From Blasia pusilla (Eukaryota > Marchantiophyta > Marchantiopsida > Blasiales), in contig CM114271.1 in NCBI GenBank assembly GCA_050084515.1, positions 13,826,001-13,890,000 of the forward strand: a stretch of DNA of 64,000 nt. The letters are read 5' to 3'. This document shows, one piece after another, positions 12,985-25,700 of the stretch; within the stretch, counting starts at the first letter, position 1; every line of letters begins with the position of its first letter. Position numbers and translations under genes: made by a program. The notes beneath the pieces were generated by a model that saw only the letters and a list, made by a program, of their open reading frames with translations, made no database searches and had not been told where the DNA came from.

Positions 12985-13177
12985 TTCAATTCCGGTATAT
13001 ATACATATATATGATGGCCACGTCTGTATAATCATTCGAATGGCACTGATTCTCAGATTTGGTCCAGAGTTAATAGAGACGATGGAGGTTGGCCAAGTTA
13101 GGACAAAAGAGGACCACGTCAGCCCTCTCTTCAGAAGAATTTATCATTGGCAACTTTCACTCTTGATATCTGCATGA

Positions 13178-13455
13178 TCTACGTGGCCTTACAATGGGCA
13201 CAAGCCTTGGCATTGATGCGTCGTGCGAAGGTGGTGGGGGTCGCTCGTCTCGTTGTCCATTCACATTTGACCAACAACTCTTGTTCTTGTCAAATTTGTT
13301 TCACCTTATCAATCGTGTAGCTCGTCGAGTCGGTGTTTGTGTTGGCTAGTTTCCATTTTCTTTTTGCATTCCATTATGCATTTTTGGACTCCGTTTTTGA
13401 GATGTTATCACCTTTCCTTGTCCTCTTTTGAGGTTTATTTTATAACAAAGTGAAT
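13178..13455 (+). mobile_element. 5'-truncated non-LTR-type element, copy B
   Basis: This segment matches copy A from about 12713 to its 3' end: the GTGGCCTTACAA block, the TTTGAGATGTTAT block and the terminal TTTTATAACAAAGTG. It lacks the first part of the ORF and is frameshifted. It lies only 0.2 kb from copy A in the same orientation. Confidence 0.7.
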
Positions 13456-13789
13456 ATACTTCGTTTATTATTTCTACTATGATGCAACATTGATAGTGAC
13501 AATTTAAAAAAGAAGAAGAATTTACATAGATAAGGACAATGTCATTTTCTTTCTATTTTCTTATAGACTAGTAAGAACGCATACGCATAGATTGACCTTG
13601 ATCTTAACTTAGGTGTGGAAGAAAAGAAACTCACATGCTAAGGTGTAAATCAATTCTGGTTGGTCGATGTCACCCTTGCCCCCAACGCTTCAATGTTGTT
13701 TAGTAATCGTCGTCGGGGCATATTGCATCAAGTCAACAACATGATTTTGTGCTCAGTTTAGGAGGGTAAGAAATATAGATGGTGGGTCG

Positions 13790-14608
13790 AAACCATGGAA
13801 AATTGTGAGGAAGTCTCCATTGTTAATCACCCTCTTATCATCCATGCTACTCAAGCAAGTCTAAATATTTGGCTACCTATTCTATGTATATCTAGGGCAC
13901 ATCCATCGATCCCGAGGAGCTTGATTTAGAGGCGGTGTCAAATATGCCATCCTTTCGAACAACCATCATGGACTAGCATTATGGCCACATCCCTAGTAGA
14001 CCCACACAACATATACCACAAGTCTAAAAGTACCACTGCCAAGCTTAGATCAATTGTACTATCAATGTTGGGAAGATGACATGGCATGATGACGCCCAAT
14101 TATGCACATGGTTCTTCCAAATCACATCATCACATCCCTTCAACATAAGAATTTTACATGGCAAAACCTCATGCATCCTTAAAATAGTGCTTCTTGTGAT
14201 CACATCCAAAGTGATCGGTGTCATGTATTGTAGGTGGATATAGTCTCCCTGATGGAACCTTTGGATCTTTGGTTGATAGCCACAGAAACACTGATAGATG
14301 GTGACGATACTCCTCCACATATGCATCCAAAAATATATTTGTGGATTGGAGAACTCAATCCTCAACATGTCCCACCACCGGATCCAACCTCTTATAGATA
14401 TTTTCCATCCAAGTCTGATCAAGAGAGTGATGAACCCTTTGTCTTCCCCATATAAGTGGAGCAATTTTCTTACATCGATCATGCTTCCCTTCAAGGATGT
14501 AAGTATGTTGTTATACACATCCCTAGGAATACAAAAGCTTTGTAAAAAGTTTATACAATATGCCATGATGTAGAGTGACATACACAAGACGTTTAATGAA
14601 TACAACAC
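13790..14608 (-). pseudogene. Ty3/gypsy integrase C-terminal region with degenerate PHD finger
   Basis: The minus strand encodes an integrase C-terminal region (RFHQGDYIHLQYMTPITLDV) and the motif WKNHVHNWAS, matching WKDHVRNCAP of the copy at 42022-42558. Below this, about 13990-13870, the PHD end can be read with one frameshift: DGCSKGWHI, then TPPLNQAP and RWMCPRY. Several zinc ligands have mutated. The fragment has no LTR, protease or reverse transcriptase next to it, so it is an isolated remnant. Confidence 0.7.
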
Positions 14609-17139
14609 ATGTATTGTATATAATCATATGTAAACTTTATTATGACACAAATATTTTATAATAATACCGTACAATAGTATGTGATTCAAAATTTTTTCCC
14701 ACAAATAATTTTGTCTAATTCCCTCCGTCAATGTGCTTCCTTGGAGATCGAGTCTATCGTGAACTCTTTTGGATGTGCAACCCATATTTCAACGCAATAC
14801 TCTTGAATTGCTTACAAGTACAAAAATTGTAAAGATAGGCTTTTGCAGTTCCAAGTTCCCATTTGCAACTTCTTCGCGAGTCCCTAAACTCAAACTTTGT
14901 AAGTTCGTATTGTCGCAATTTGCAACTATCTTGCGACTATGGGCACTTGCACTCAAACGAGTAGTCACAAGTACGGTAGTATTGCAAATGAGTCACAAGA
15001 CAACCACAAAGTTGAAAATTTGACTCGCAAGTCAATTGCAAGCCACATGAAGTAGGCAAGAGGGATATATTCCTATAAGAAGTGAAGTTTTTTGCTTTTA
15101 TAGGATTTGTTTTAAAAGTAGTAGGGTAAGTTCGTGGCCTATGGTTCTGTGGCCGTAGTGGGACCTCCAAAACGTAGGAGATATTTTCCCCTTTAAGAGT
15201 CGAGGTCCTCCATCTTCCACAAATTCCCCCCCTCTATCCCTCGTTTTTGCCTCACATCCACAAAAGGTGACAACGCCTTTCTTTGGCAAGTAGTAAGCAC
15301 TTTGCCAAGTAAATACGGAAGCGATTGTACATGGCATTTGCAAATTGATATGAGTTATTGGAGGCGTGAATTTGAGATTGTTGTAAAATGTTGGGGTTGG
15401 TATAAAATGCTTAGGAGTTTCTTGTGTGTGAAGTTCAATGCTCATGGTTCAATCTAGTGTGAAGCTGCCATTTAGCTCAAGCATATTTCTCGTGGGTAAT
15501 TTGGTCTGAAGTTTGACTTTCAATAAAGTCATCCAGGTTATTTCTATCCTGTTACTCCATGCACACACTTTATTGATGTATGTCAAGCTGATGCGCTAAA
15601 ATTTTCTCAGTAGGCTCTTTGCGTTTGGTGTTGGGAGATTTTGTGTCTTGAAATCAACACGTTTTGCCCACCGATTCACCTCCTACCTCTTCATAGCATG
15701 TGTGCCCTCCAAGATCATTCTATCGAACTTGTGCCCCCCAATGCCTCGTCGATTCAGCCATGTTTATGATCTAGGCTCAATTCGTCCTTTAGATTCTACA
15801 ACCCTTATATTTACGCATTTCCCTGTGGGAGAGATCACTCGAGTTTGCAAGGGGACAAAATCCCAACATGACAACATGTGATATGAGTGTAGTCCAGCCT
15901 CTACTACAAAGTGGTCAAGTTATGCCTACACACTCCCCTCTCTTTTTCCATGGGTTATAGTTTTCATACCAATTATGCAAGATCCTCGACATGGGAGCAT
16001 ATGACAATACCGAAAGACTATAGTCCAACCTCCTCTAGCTATAGAGTGGTCAATTTTTTCCTTCATACTTGCCTCTCTGCTTCCCCGAATTTGAGTTTTC
16101 TCACCAACTATGCGAGAAATTATAATGATCTATTACTATGATCAAAGGTTGCTCGGGTGCGAGGAAATGTGAATGATGATGTGTGGACATTAGTACACGC
16201 AGTCAACTTGCTTTGGAAGTATGTGAGCATGCTCCATATCGAGGTGGGTTAATGTGTTCTTCCTTTATGATCGTGTGCTTCCCCCATCACTTTAAGGAGT
16301 TTGTTGAGGTGTGGGCACGCGGTTGATATCATCTTGATCATGATCGGTGGAGATCTTTGACTGCAATTGGCAAATTTTTCAGTAGCTTGACTAAGACAAC
16401 AATTGATTGAGGACAAACAGACACAAATCCTTGGGACAATCTGCATCTCAAGCGCTGGTTGAAAAGGAATGTAGATTATCTAACCCAAGGTCAAGGGTTA
16501 GTCCTTTCATTCCTTTGGGGACAACCCACAGAGGAAGATAATTGTGTTGTACACCCATACCCATATTGTCGCTCTGTTAGAATTTGGACTGGGATAATTT
16601 TTCAGAGACCTTGGAGTCTGTGATTGAGAACCAACAATGGAAAAACAATAGTTGAAGCTCCAATTCAATATAGGCCATGCAAAAAGCACGAAGCAAAATC
16701 TCGAGAGAATGGAGCAATAAACAAGAAATTTGAGGGTTGTGAGGGAAACGTGCGTACTTAGCGATGGCAAATCATCTCATAATCAAATAAACGATTCAGC
16801 GGCAAAGCAAAGCTTCCTCGGACATACATAACTACAAGGCCGACGCGGAGACTCATCAAAACTATTTAGAAGTTAATAATGCGCGAGGAGAAGGCATAAC
16901 TACAGCGATGTGCAGAACACATGATCAAACTTGCAACGGACTACATGAACTTGATATTTCACCTAATCTTGACAAACACGGAAAACAACGATAGTGTGTG
17001 ATCGATAGTTAGGGATTTCCTTCTTTGGAATGAAAGCAGACAACGGAATCTGTCAGAACCTTGTCATTAGTGGTTTCCGGCGAATGTCTTCACAATGGGT
17101 CCATATGCGTACATGAACTTCCTTATCTTAGCATCTAAG
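14609..17139. other. Unrecognised DNA, probably old repeats
   Basis: No domain was recognised in any frame. The part around 14780-15030 is rich in short motifs such as TTGCAA and GCAACT, a style also seen at 19020-19390, so the two may be related old repeats. A purine-rich tract with TGGAGATATTTT near 17214, just beyond this stretch, marks the 3' end of a gypsy remnant on the plus strand. Confidence 0.35.
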
Positions 17140-17664
17140 AGGTGTATACCATAAGTAGGTAGAGATAGATGGCTATTTGGAGTAAGAGGGATCTAACCAC
17201 TAGTTAGGGGGACGAATGGAGATATTTTGTTAACGATTTGCCTTTGTGTTTGTGTTTGGTGGATGATTGAGTTAGTGTAGTGTTTGTGTGTTTTATTAGT
17301 GAAAGCGATGTGTATGTATACAACAACTATCACATCATTTTTAGTGGAACAAAAAATTACTATGTGATGCTTTGGTGGAGACCAGAGTTTGAGTCGAGTA
17401 GATTATGGATGACTTGTTGAGGAATAGGGTAATGTGCAATAGTAGGGTTTTCCTTGGTTTGGACCCACTTGGAGGTTATTTGAAGAACTCAATATTTGGG
17501 GTAGGTTCCCCAATTATATGAGCTTTGATTTCCTATTGTAGATTTAGGCTCCAATTGATGATGTACGTGCGCTTGTCACTAAGGAGAGGACTTGGGGAAA
17601 GAGGGTATACCTCACGGACAATCAACTTGGAGGGCTCATTCCCTTTTTTTTGAACCTCTTCAAC

Positions 17665-17739
<75 letters not shown>

Positions 17740-17905
17740 ATGGAGTTCTTTCTGTTTTGTGCCATTTGCACCTATTTTATTAGAGATATTTTGGGAACGA
17801 TTTGCCTCTATGTTTGTGTTTGTGTTTGATGGATGATTGAGTTAGTCTAGTGTTTATATGTTTGATTAGTGACAGATCGTATGTTATGTAGGGATGTGTA
17901 TAGGT
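17140..17905 (+). repeat. Gypsy 3' end and a directly repeated LTR-like segment
   Basis: Around 17165-17215 the sequence matches the untranslated 3' region of the gypsy elements (GGGATCTAACCACTAGTTAG followed by a G-rich tract), and TGGAGATATTTT follows. About 80-100 bp starting near 17220 recur near 17790 (ATTTTG...AACGATTTGCC, GATGGATGATTGAGTTAGT), 567 bp apart. This could be two tandem LTR starts. Between them lie a segment resembling 34030-34060 and a long GA microsatellite. Confidence 0.5.
17667..17737. repeat. (GA)n microsatellite
   Basis: About 35 uninterrupted GA units occur. The translated run of Arg-Glu in one frame is an artefact of the repeat. Confidence 0.97.
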
Positions 17906-18567
17906 ACGACATGGGCTAGATGATCAGTAGATATACCTTTGATTGTCGCCATAGAGAGACATCGACAACAAAGGAAATGATGAGAAGGGAGATGTGGATG
18001 TTGGAGATGCAAACACCCACAAACTATAACCGCGCTTTATGGATGGAGATTTTGCAACACAAATTGGCCTCCATTGGAGATACATACCAATCGAGGATTA
18101 ACAAGTAAAGGATATATGGTGGAGGCATGACATCCGTCTCTAAAGGTAAAGGGGACACATTCCTTAAGCCAAAGCAGAGCAAGTGCATTCCACTACGCAT
18201 TTGTGATTATTCCTTATATGCTAACAATCTTAGAATGTATGAGTTTGTGATATTTTAGTATGTTTAACTAACTACATGGGTGTATTATAAAATTCAAAAA
18301 AACTTTGGGGAGTATCTAATTGCCAAGGTTGATAGAGGACGTAAGAAGATGTCTTCATCGCCCAAGATCTCATAGCATCCTCGGTAAGTTCTTAACACAA
18401 TCAAATTTATAGAGTGTTTTAATGTTTAAGCTTTTTCCATATTATTTCTAAATACTAATTCAAATTAGTGGGATCATGTGCAACATGACATTTCTCATGT
18501 TGATGGGGAACGTCTTCCATTGGAACTTGGGTTGGATTTGATTTTGGAATTTGAGCCTCCTATAGCA

Positions 18568-18632
18568 AGGAGGAGGAGGAGGAGGAGGAGGAGGAGGAGG
18601 AGGAGGAGGAGGAGGAGGAGGAGGAGGAGGAG
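18568..18632. repeat. (AGG)n microsatellite inside a short open frame
   Basis: About 21 AGG units lie in an open frame (18478-18696) that begins MQHDISHVDGERLPLELGLD and would encode a poly-Arg run. The frame has no recognised domain. A following frame (18654-18920) is equally anonymous. The repeat is certain and the coding status is not. Confidence 0.95.
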
Positions 18633-18920
18633 TGAGGACGAGATGCTTGAGAGATGCCTCATAGATCGAAGGAGTTGCTCAATTGGTTACCCTTAGATAG
18701 AGAAGGTTTTCCTTGGGCAACACGCTTAGTGGATTTGGAGGGCCTAGATGTAGCAAGCACCAGACAAGTAGTTCTAAGCCAATTAGTGGGGGTTACTACT
18801 CATGGGCAACCATGTGCTCCGGTAGCGCCTTTAAGTCCTTCTATTAAGGCTAGACCTTCTAATGGTCCAACAAAACCTTGTGGATGTGGCATGTTAGGTG
18901 CACATCCTAAACGTACATAG

Positions 18921-21498
18921 TAATACGATTCCCGCTGTGGATTATTGTATATTTTGGAAATAAATTTTTATATAAATGAAAATTTGGAAACTTTGCATTT
19001 TTCAAAGGTAGATGTGAAATTAGCGTGACTTGATTTGCCAACATTTGGAAATTTTTTAATTTTTTGAAAATTTTCAAATACAAAAAAATAAATTACTTTG
19101 CGATTTCTTTGTGGCTACTTTATGAGAGATAGTCACATATTAGTAAAAAAATTGCAACTACAAGCACTTGGAAACTTTCATGCAGTTGACTAGTGACTAT
19201 GTTGCACCTAGTTGCGATGATTGTGCCACTATGTTGCAAGTGTGATGAAATGGCACTTTAGAGTTGTGGCGTAGTTGCAAAGTGAGGCTTGGTTTACAAA
19301 GGCTAAAAACTCATGCAAGTGTGCTACATAGTTGCAAACTTTTGCAAGCTTGCAACTATGTAGCAATTATACTACGACTGTTTATGTGGCTGCATGCACT
19401 CGCAAAATCTCTTCAAATGTAGTAGTGGATCGAGTGTCTAGTTGCCATATCCACCAACCCTCTAATGGCTGGTGGAGCTTTGCCACCATAACCAAAACCT
19501 CCTTGACGCGCACCAACTCTATTTCCCCAAGCCTTCATCTTCCCTTTGGATGCATCTCACAATGAAGCTTGAAACACCTATTGCTTGTATGACCAAGCAT
19601 ATAACAAAGATTACATTGTGACTATGGTAGTGCCATGTGGAATGGCTTTTGAAAAATATGAGGCACCCTCTTCCCTCCATCATGTTGTCTACAATCTCTT
19701 TGTCTCTAGGATCCACCACACATCCAAAACCTTGCCCATGGAGGTTGGAAGAACTCGAGAATTAGGCTAAAACAAGGTTTCCCTCCATTAACAAAGGTCT
19801 TTGTCACCTCACTACCATTCTATCCCTCTAGACCCTAATGGTCCCAATCTAATGGTGTGGCTTGTGTGGTTATATTTTTTCTCACTATCCCATCCTATAC
19901 GTCTTGACCACTAGTGGAGACATACTTTTGGGCCCAATACACCCTCCAAGTGTTGATGTCTATGTACTGCATGTAAGGATTGAAACTCACTATAGTCAGC
20001 CATAGGAGGTCCCTTCACATGCTGGAACAAACCCATCCATGCCACAAAAGGGTTGAGTTGTGTTAGGCCAAGGCTTGTATCTCTTGGAAATTACATCATG
20101 CATCAAAATCATGGATGAAGTCAACTAAGTCGATGGTGCCTATCACACCCAAGAAGGGTAGCATACGCCTATGGCTTCTGTCACATATGTCTCCATACAA
20201 CACTATCTTTGTCTACGATCTCGCAGCTGGAGTTGGTATCTAATGATAATGATACGACCACCCATTGAAGCACATATGGTTTCTTAGTTGAAACCCCTCC
20301 ATACCTCACTCCACACCGCTTAAACTCCCCCACTACTACTTGAACTACTCCATTCCTTTAAACCTTGGAAGAATGTGATGATGACGACCTTCACTTATGT
20401 GCATAAGGACTCAGACTTACCCCAAGTCTCCCACACTTCTCATCCGCTCGCCTATGGTAATGAATATCTTATGAAGACAACCCTATCTCATGCACTCAAA
20501 CACTTGGGCTCACCTTTAGCCTCCCATACTAGGTTACCTAAGCTAATGAATGACAATGTTGGATCATACACAAGATCCCTATTCATGCAACCAGCCTATA
20601 GGCACAATCGCGTTACATGAAAAAGGATTCTACACTTGATACCATGATTACAACCATCTGTCACAAAATCTACTTGATACCTAACAACCTCAATGATAAG
20701 AGAAAAGTGCAAGAATAAGACTTGAATGGGTAATATGAAAATGTGTGCCATCACTCATCTACACAATGGACAATGACTACTTTGTAAGGTGCAGGAATCT
20801 ATGTGGCACAAAAACCACCTCGAACAACAAGTTGAACCTTCCATTTGCAGGTATGGAATACCCTTTGACATTTTTGTGGGTATCACCACGTCTAGCACTA
20901 TATCGCAAAACTCCGGTGTGGATAACTCATCTTGACTTATCTTTGCAATGTACTAGTGAGTTGACATTCAATTGAAAACTCTAGGTGGGTTGGCGTATCT
21001 CAAATCCACTCGTAACTCATAAATTTTAAATAATCAATTAGTTGTATCACCATAACAATTATCAAGAATAAACTCTAAGACTTTTAGAATGGGCCATTGA
21101 CTTGGCCAAAAAATCCGCATAATCAACCAAAAAATTCTAATGTAATATCGGACTGTGGTTGGATGACTACCTTGCCAACTCGACCAAGTAGCTATCCCTG
21201 CCAAACATAATGGCCATCTTCAATACGCAACCCAGACCTAACACAATGGTTTCCCACTCCTTATACATATTTATTTTTATCGCGTAGGTATGTGGCCTAT
21301 TTTCCTCGACTACCTAGCTACCGTGGCGACCTGACTACCACATCCGTTTGCTTGCATCTACATAGCGTTGGCCTCAATTAACTCCTCGCATAACTATGGT
21401 AGATAAATCAAACCCGTGGGAGCTCAAGGGTAAAGAGGCTAAGAAAAACATATCATAAATAATATACCAAATGAGGAAAAGACCCTAGAGGCCAAATC
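18921..21498. other. Unrecognised DNA
   Basis: No gene or transposon domain was recognised. The section 19020-19390 is rich in TTGCAA/GCAACTA words. Short open frames at 19332-19565, 20375-20620 and 20745-20975 have low-complexity, Ser/Thr/His-rich translations typical of non-coding DNA. Confidence 0.35.
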
Positions 21499-21790
21499 CT
21501 AGCCAATGCCTACAACACTCGAACGATGAATAATTATATCCCTAATATCACAACCTAAATCATCAAGTACTAACTGTAGTAGATAATAAAAATTTTGCAC
21601 ATCAATTTTATGAGCTAGTATAATCGCTTCATATCTAGGATATAGAACAAACATATGTTCTTCATCCTCAATACTTCCTATGTCACATAAGCTACAAATT
21701 CGTTCATTTTTATCAATGTTGAGCCAATATCCTTCCTCAATTCCTAGTCTATGAGATCCACTTTGGTGTCATGCCATAAGGTAACAATAG
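21499..21790 (-). pseudogene. LINE reverse-transcriptase zinc-binding (zf-RVT) fragment
   Basis: On the minus strand a frame reads SHRL, IEEGYWLNIDKNERICSLC, then IEDEEHMFVLYPRYEAI, and stops at 21499-21501. The order SHRL, RxCxxC, EDExH and P-R-Y matches the C-terminal zf-RVT domain of LINE ORF2 proteins. The expected Cys before Pro is Tyr here, and an in-frame stop lies just upstream of SHRL. It is a short decayed LINE 3' fragment without reverse-transcriptase core. Confidence 0.7.
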
Positions 21791-21942
21791 CTGTATGCAC
21801 TCGACTTCCTGCCCCCATCCTCACATCTCATCCCCCAAGGTTGCCTTCTCCGGACGACCTTTGTTGGAGCCTCCTCACGGCTAAACCGCCAAGCCTTATA
21901 CTCTTATGGAGCGGTGTGGTATGCGTGCATCTATGACGATTC

Positions 21943-22021
21943 ATAAATATAAATATAAATATAAATATATATAAATATATAAAATAAATAAATAAATAAA
22001 TAAATATATATATATATATAT
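21943..22021. repeat. AT-rich microsatellite (AAAT/AT units)
   Basis: Runs of ATAAAT, AAAT and TA units make up nearly all of this stretch. Confidence 0.95.
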
Positions 22022-22640
22022 GCGGCCTCCTTGAGCGCCTCCAAGCACCTTTGGCTAGGGTCCAACCTTTTTACTTGAGCAAGTTGAGCCGCCCCCTCCT
22101 TGATGACTAGCTAGGGTTTGCCCTAAGTTTTTCTTTCTGTCTTTCCTTCTATCTCATTAGGTTTTTGCCACTTCCTTGTACACACTCGTTGTTAAATGTT
22201 GCTACTTGCATGCTATGCATGAGCGAAACTCCACCGAATTTTGCTATTATCTTACGTGGCCACGATCGAGAATCTACTGAAAAATTGCCCTTCCATGCTT
22301 AAAAACCATAAAATTTTTAAACCACCACTAAAATACTTACAATGGGAAACCCTTTTTCTTCGTATTTAAGGGTTTTCATGTTAAGCCTTTCCTGTCTATA
22401 GGGAAAAGTTTCTTTAGCTTTTCAAAAAAATTTAAAGAGAATTTGTGATTATTGAGGAGAATCTCACTCCATGTAGCCTCTTGGATATCTCACAAACCCT
22501 ATATCGTGGATATAGGGTTCTTGGATATTTTAGTAATTTATCTTATGTATTTTGCTTTAGTTGTCAGACGGATTTAAAAAATATTATCATTTTTCAAAGA
22601 TTTGGCGAGGACCTGAAAATGGAGAATTTCCATATGGTTG

Positions 22641-22718
22641 GGGATAGATGGTTCATTCCAATGTGCCATGTTATCGGAATAAATCTGGATTGGCACATTG
22701 GAGTGAACCATCTATCCC
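22641..22718. ncRNA. Foldback with 28-bp near-perfect stem (possible miRNA precursor or MITE relic)
   Basis: The arms 22641-22668 and 22691-22718 are complementary over 28 bp with a single G:U pair when read on the plus strand, around a 22-nt loop. Such a stem is within the range of plant pre-miRNAs. No similarity to a known miRNA was recognised, and no longer terminal inverted repeats were seen. Expression is unknown. Confidence 0.45.
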
Positions 22719-22759
22719 GAATATGTAAATATTGGCAATATGTGGCATTGCCATAGGAA

Positions 22760-25700
22760 CTCTCACTCATTCGAATAAATATTACCTCCCATAGTTAATT
22801 GTCATAATTTTCAAGTGCCATTTTAAGTTGATTCCAAGCGATCCTATTGGTTCGGAAGGGGAGGGATCTCATTGGTTGAAAATGGCAAATGAGAGGGTAC
22901 TCTCCAACAATAATATAGATGAAGATGTTAAAGGTTGGGTAGTGATTATAACAATAATTTGATTTCATTTCTACCATCATTGATTGCGGCCCCTACTACT
23001 AAGTCACAATAATCGCTTCATATACTTTTGGTGCAATTCGGGAGAGTGGATTCGGAGCGCATAACCCAAACCTAACCTGGACACATATTGGTTTAATATT
23101 TACCACCATTTCATGAGAATTTCCTTAGATTTTTAAATTTAATATTAGTAGAACTATTTTTTATTTTGAAAAATGAAATGAAATAAATGGAAAAAAATTT
23201 CATAGCATTTTGCCGAATTTGTCGACCAATATGTCCACTTCGAACCATCGCGACAATCGATCCAGCTGTCCTACTCCAGTTGATAGAGACGTGACTAGGA
23301 GACCCCGCCGCAGGCGGCCGTTCGACGTGGAGCAGGCGCAGCGACGCATGCGCAGCAGCCCTTTCGCTTTCTCTCTGTGTATGCTCAGCTGCAATGGAAG
23401 GGATCAATCGAAGAAAGAGAGAATGATGTCCGGCTGGAGTATCGTTACGGCGCTCGACGTTCGCATTCTGAAGGAGCTCGCTGTCGTCGATTGGTGCAGG
23501 ACAATTATCTACGCGAGCGAACATTCAATAACGTGGTGGAAGTATCGTTCTGACTGGTTCGAGTCCACCGCTCGCTGTATGTAGACGAAGAGGAGATGTA
23601 TGTAGACGAAGGTCGGTTTTGTTCAGGTGCATCCGCGACTGCCCCCACCGTCCCACGCATCTCTCTTTAGGACGGGCTTGCTGTAGCGTACGGCAAGGGG
23701 TATGCATCCGAAATGTAAGCTTAGGGTTTCATCTAAGTCCAGTCCGTCTTCATTTTGCAAATATGTTTTCTAGTCGCTTATTTCGGATTCAACTTTACAA
23801 TTTGGATTTGGATGGGTGTACATATGTTTCTTAACTACACAACATCATTCGAGTTTTTCAATTATATTTTATTAGTAAGGTGACCACGGGAAATACAAAT
23901 GTGTTTGAAGACTTCTTAAAATTGTAAAGGATAGGATTAATGATGTTGCACGTGTTTATTGACACGTGATTATCCGGTGACCAATTTTGATTAAAAATGC
24001 CACTTTTGGATACCATTTCCGAGCTTGGAAATTATTCATGATAAAGAAAAAAAGAAATCTTTAATAAGAACCTACATTTTAAATAACCCGGGGTAAATGA
24101 AACCCCATCAAGGAGTCCGTGTTCGTTACCGAACAAGAACAAGAATGAGTGCAATTTAAGAAAAAGTGTTCTTTTTACCCCAAAACATTTTCTCCCATGT
24201 TAATGTAGATTATTTTTTCGAAACTCATACGTCGTTACATTTTTACTCTCCCCGTCTATATTTGACACTAACCTTTCCATTTTCATCAAATTTGTAAAGT
24301 TTTTTCCTTCAAACTTGGTGTGCTTTATTAATTACTTTGGATTCTTTTCGTGAATTCTCCATCCTAACATCTGTAGAATTTATTTTCAGTCATATCTGTA
24401 AGTTTTTCGTTGTCTTCAAATTGTGCCATGAATTCTCCATCCTAACACCTATAGAATTTATTTCCTCAGCGCTGCTACTGCCCAGACTGTTGTCGGTCGC
24501 TCTGTCCACAGCCCCGCTGAAATCGGGGGACGAGTTTATCTTCTATTCTATCGCCAGTGTGACGTGAGGGTGACCCGTCTGGCCCGGGGGGGACCTATAG
24601 GTGCTGGAAGATCGACAGACTTGCAGGGAGAGTCTGGGGGACAGGATGACTAAAGCTTAAAAAATTGAAAACCGCTTTTATTTAATTTCATGTGCAGAAT
24701 CTGGGATTCTGAAAAAGCGCCCAAACATGTGACAGTCAGACGAGCGCAAATTTAGCGATCAGCTCTATCGTGGCCGACGAGTATGGAACTTGAAATAACT
24801 AAGATGATGAGCGTCGAGTGCAAGATCTTCTCCTCATTCGACACACTGGTCTTTGGAGGAGATTTGTCTTTCATACTCATAGACTCATTTGGACGTCTGA
24901 AGTGGGAATGTGCCAGACCGAAACCGATTCAAGCGCGCGCTGTGCAAGCGGTTGGTTTCCGTTCCATCAGCGGGAAGTGAACCTCGCCACACAAAAATCA
25001 CCGCCCATGTAACCCTGAACCGTGGTAAGAAAGTTGGAAGTTTGGAAGATTTCAAAGGGAGGGAACTCAAGATTGAAATTGAGAACCATAATATCGAAGC
25101 GTTCGGCTTGGCTGATCGAATTGCAGATTATTGTGCGAACCAGGGGGAAAGAGGCTACGATTTGAGACAGAAAATGAAAGTATTGATTGATCTGACACAA
25201 TTTGAACGGTCCTCGATTGTTCCAGTGCGGAAAGACATCGGAAATCCATAGCAGGCACACTATGAAAATATGTCCACAAGAGGTTTTTCGATTTTCTCCG
25301 AAACCTCCTAATGCGGGCATCGACTACCTTCTTTCTTGAAACTTGTAAACCATTCGATTTCGCACCCAGCTGGTGACCCAGTCTGATCGATCTCGAGTTG
25401 ATGTGGGAAGCGGTGATTCCCACTGGCGATGACAAACTCGTAACCTGTAAAATTGTTATGAACCTGGGGCCCAAAAGAGAAAAATACCAGCCGCTTACGA
25501 TCAGAATCACTCCGAAACCAATTGTGAGCCAATAAGGCAAAATCTCATACGATGTTTGAATGTTTCTATTCCGAATCGAAGCGAAGTGCAGGCTTCAAAT
25601 AAAATTCACATAGGAGACGGATTGGCCGCTTCACGTCCAAGCTCATGACAGCTTCGTGGCTGCGCAACTTGAAGTTCAAACCATTAAAGCACTCTATCTT

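Noticed and set aside
17592-17783. ORF with a long Arg-Glu run
   Set aside because: The run is a translation of the GA microsatellite.
18478-18696. Arg-rich protein
   Set aside because: The basic run is a translation of the AGG microsatellite, with no supporting domain.
17667-22021. CRISPR-like or satellite array
   Set aside because: Only simple microsatellites are present. There are no regularly spaced repeats with unique spacers.
23111-23584. Overlapping opposed ORFs of 137 and 124 codons
   Set aside because: Neither has a domain or splice-linked continuation, and mutual overlap suggests chance openness in GC-richer DNA.
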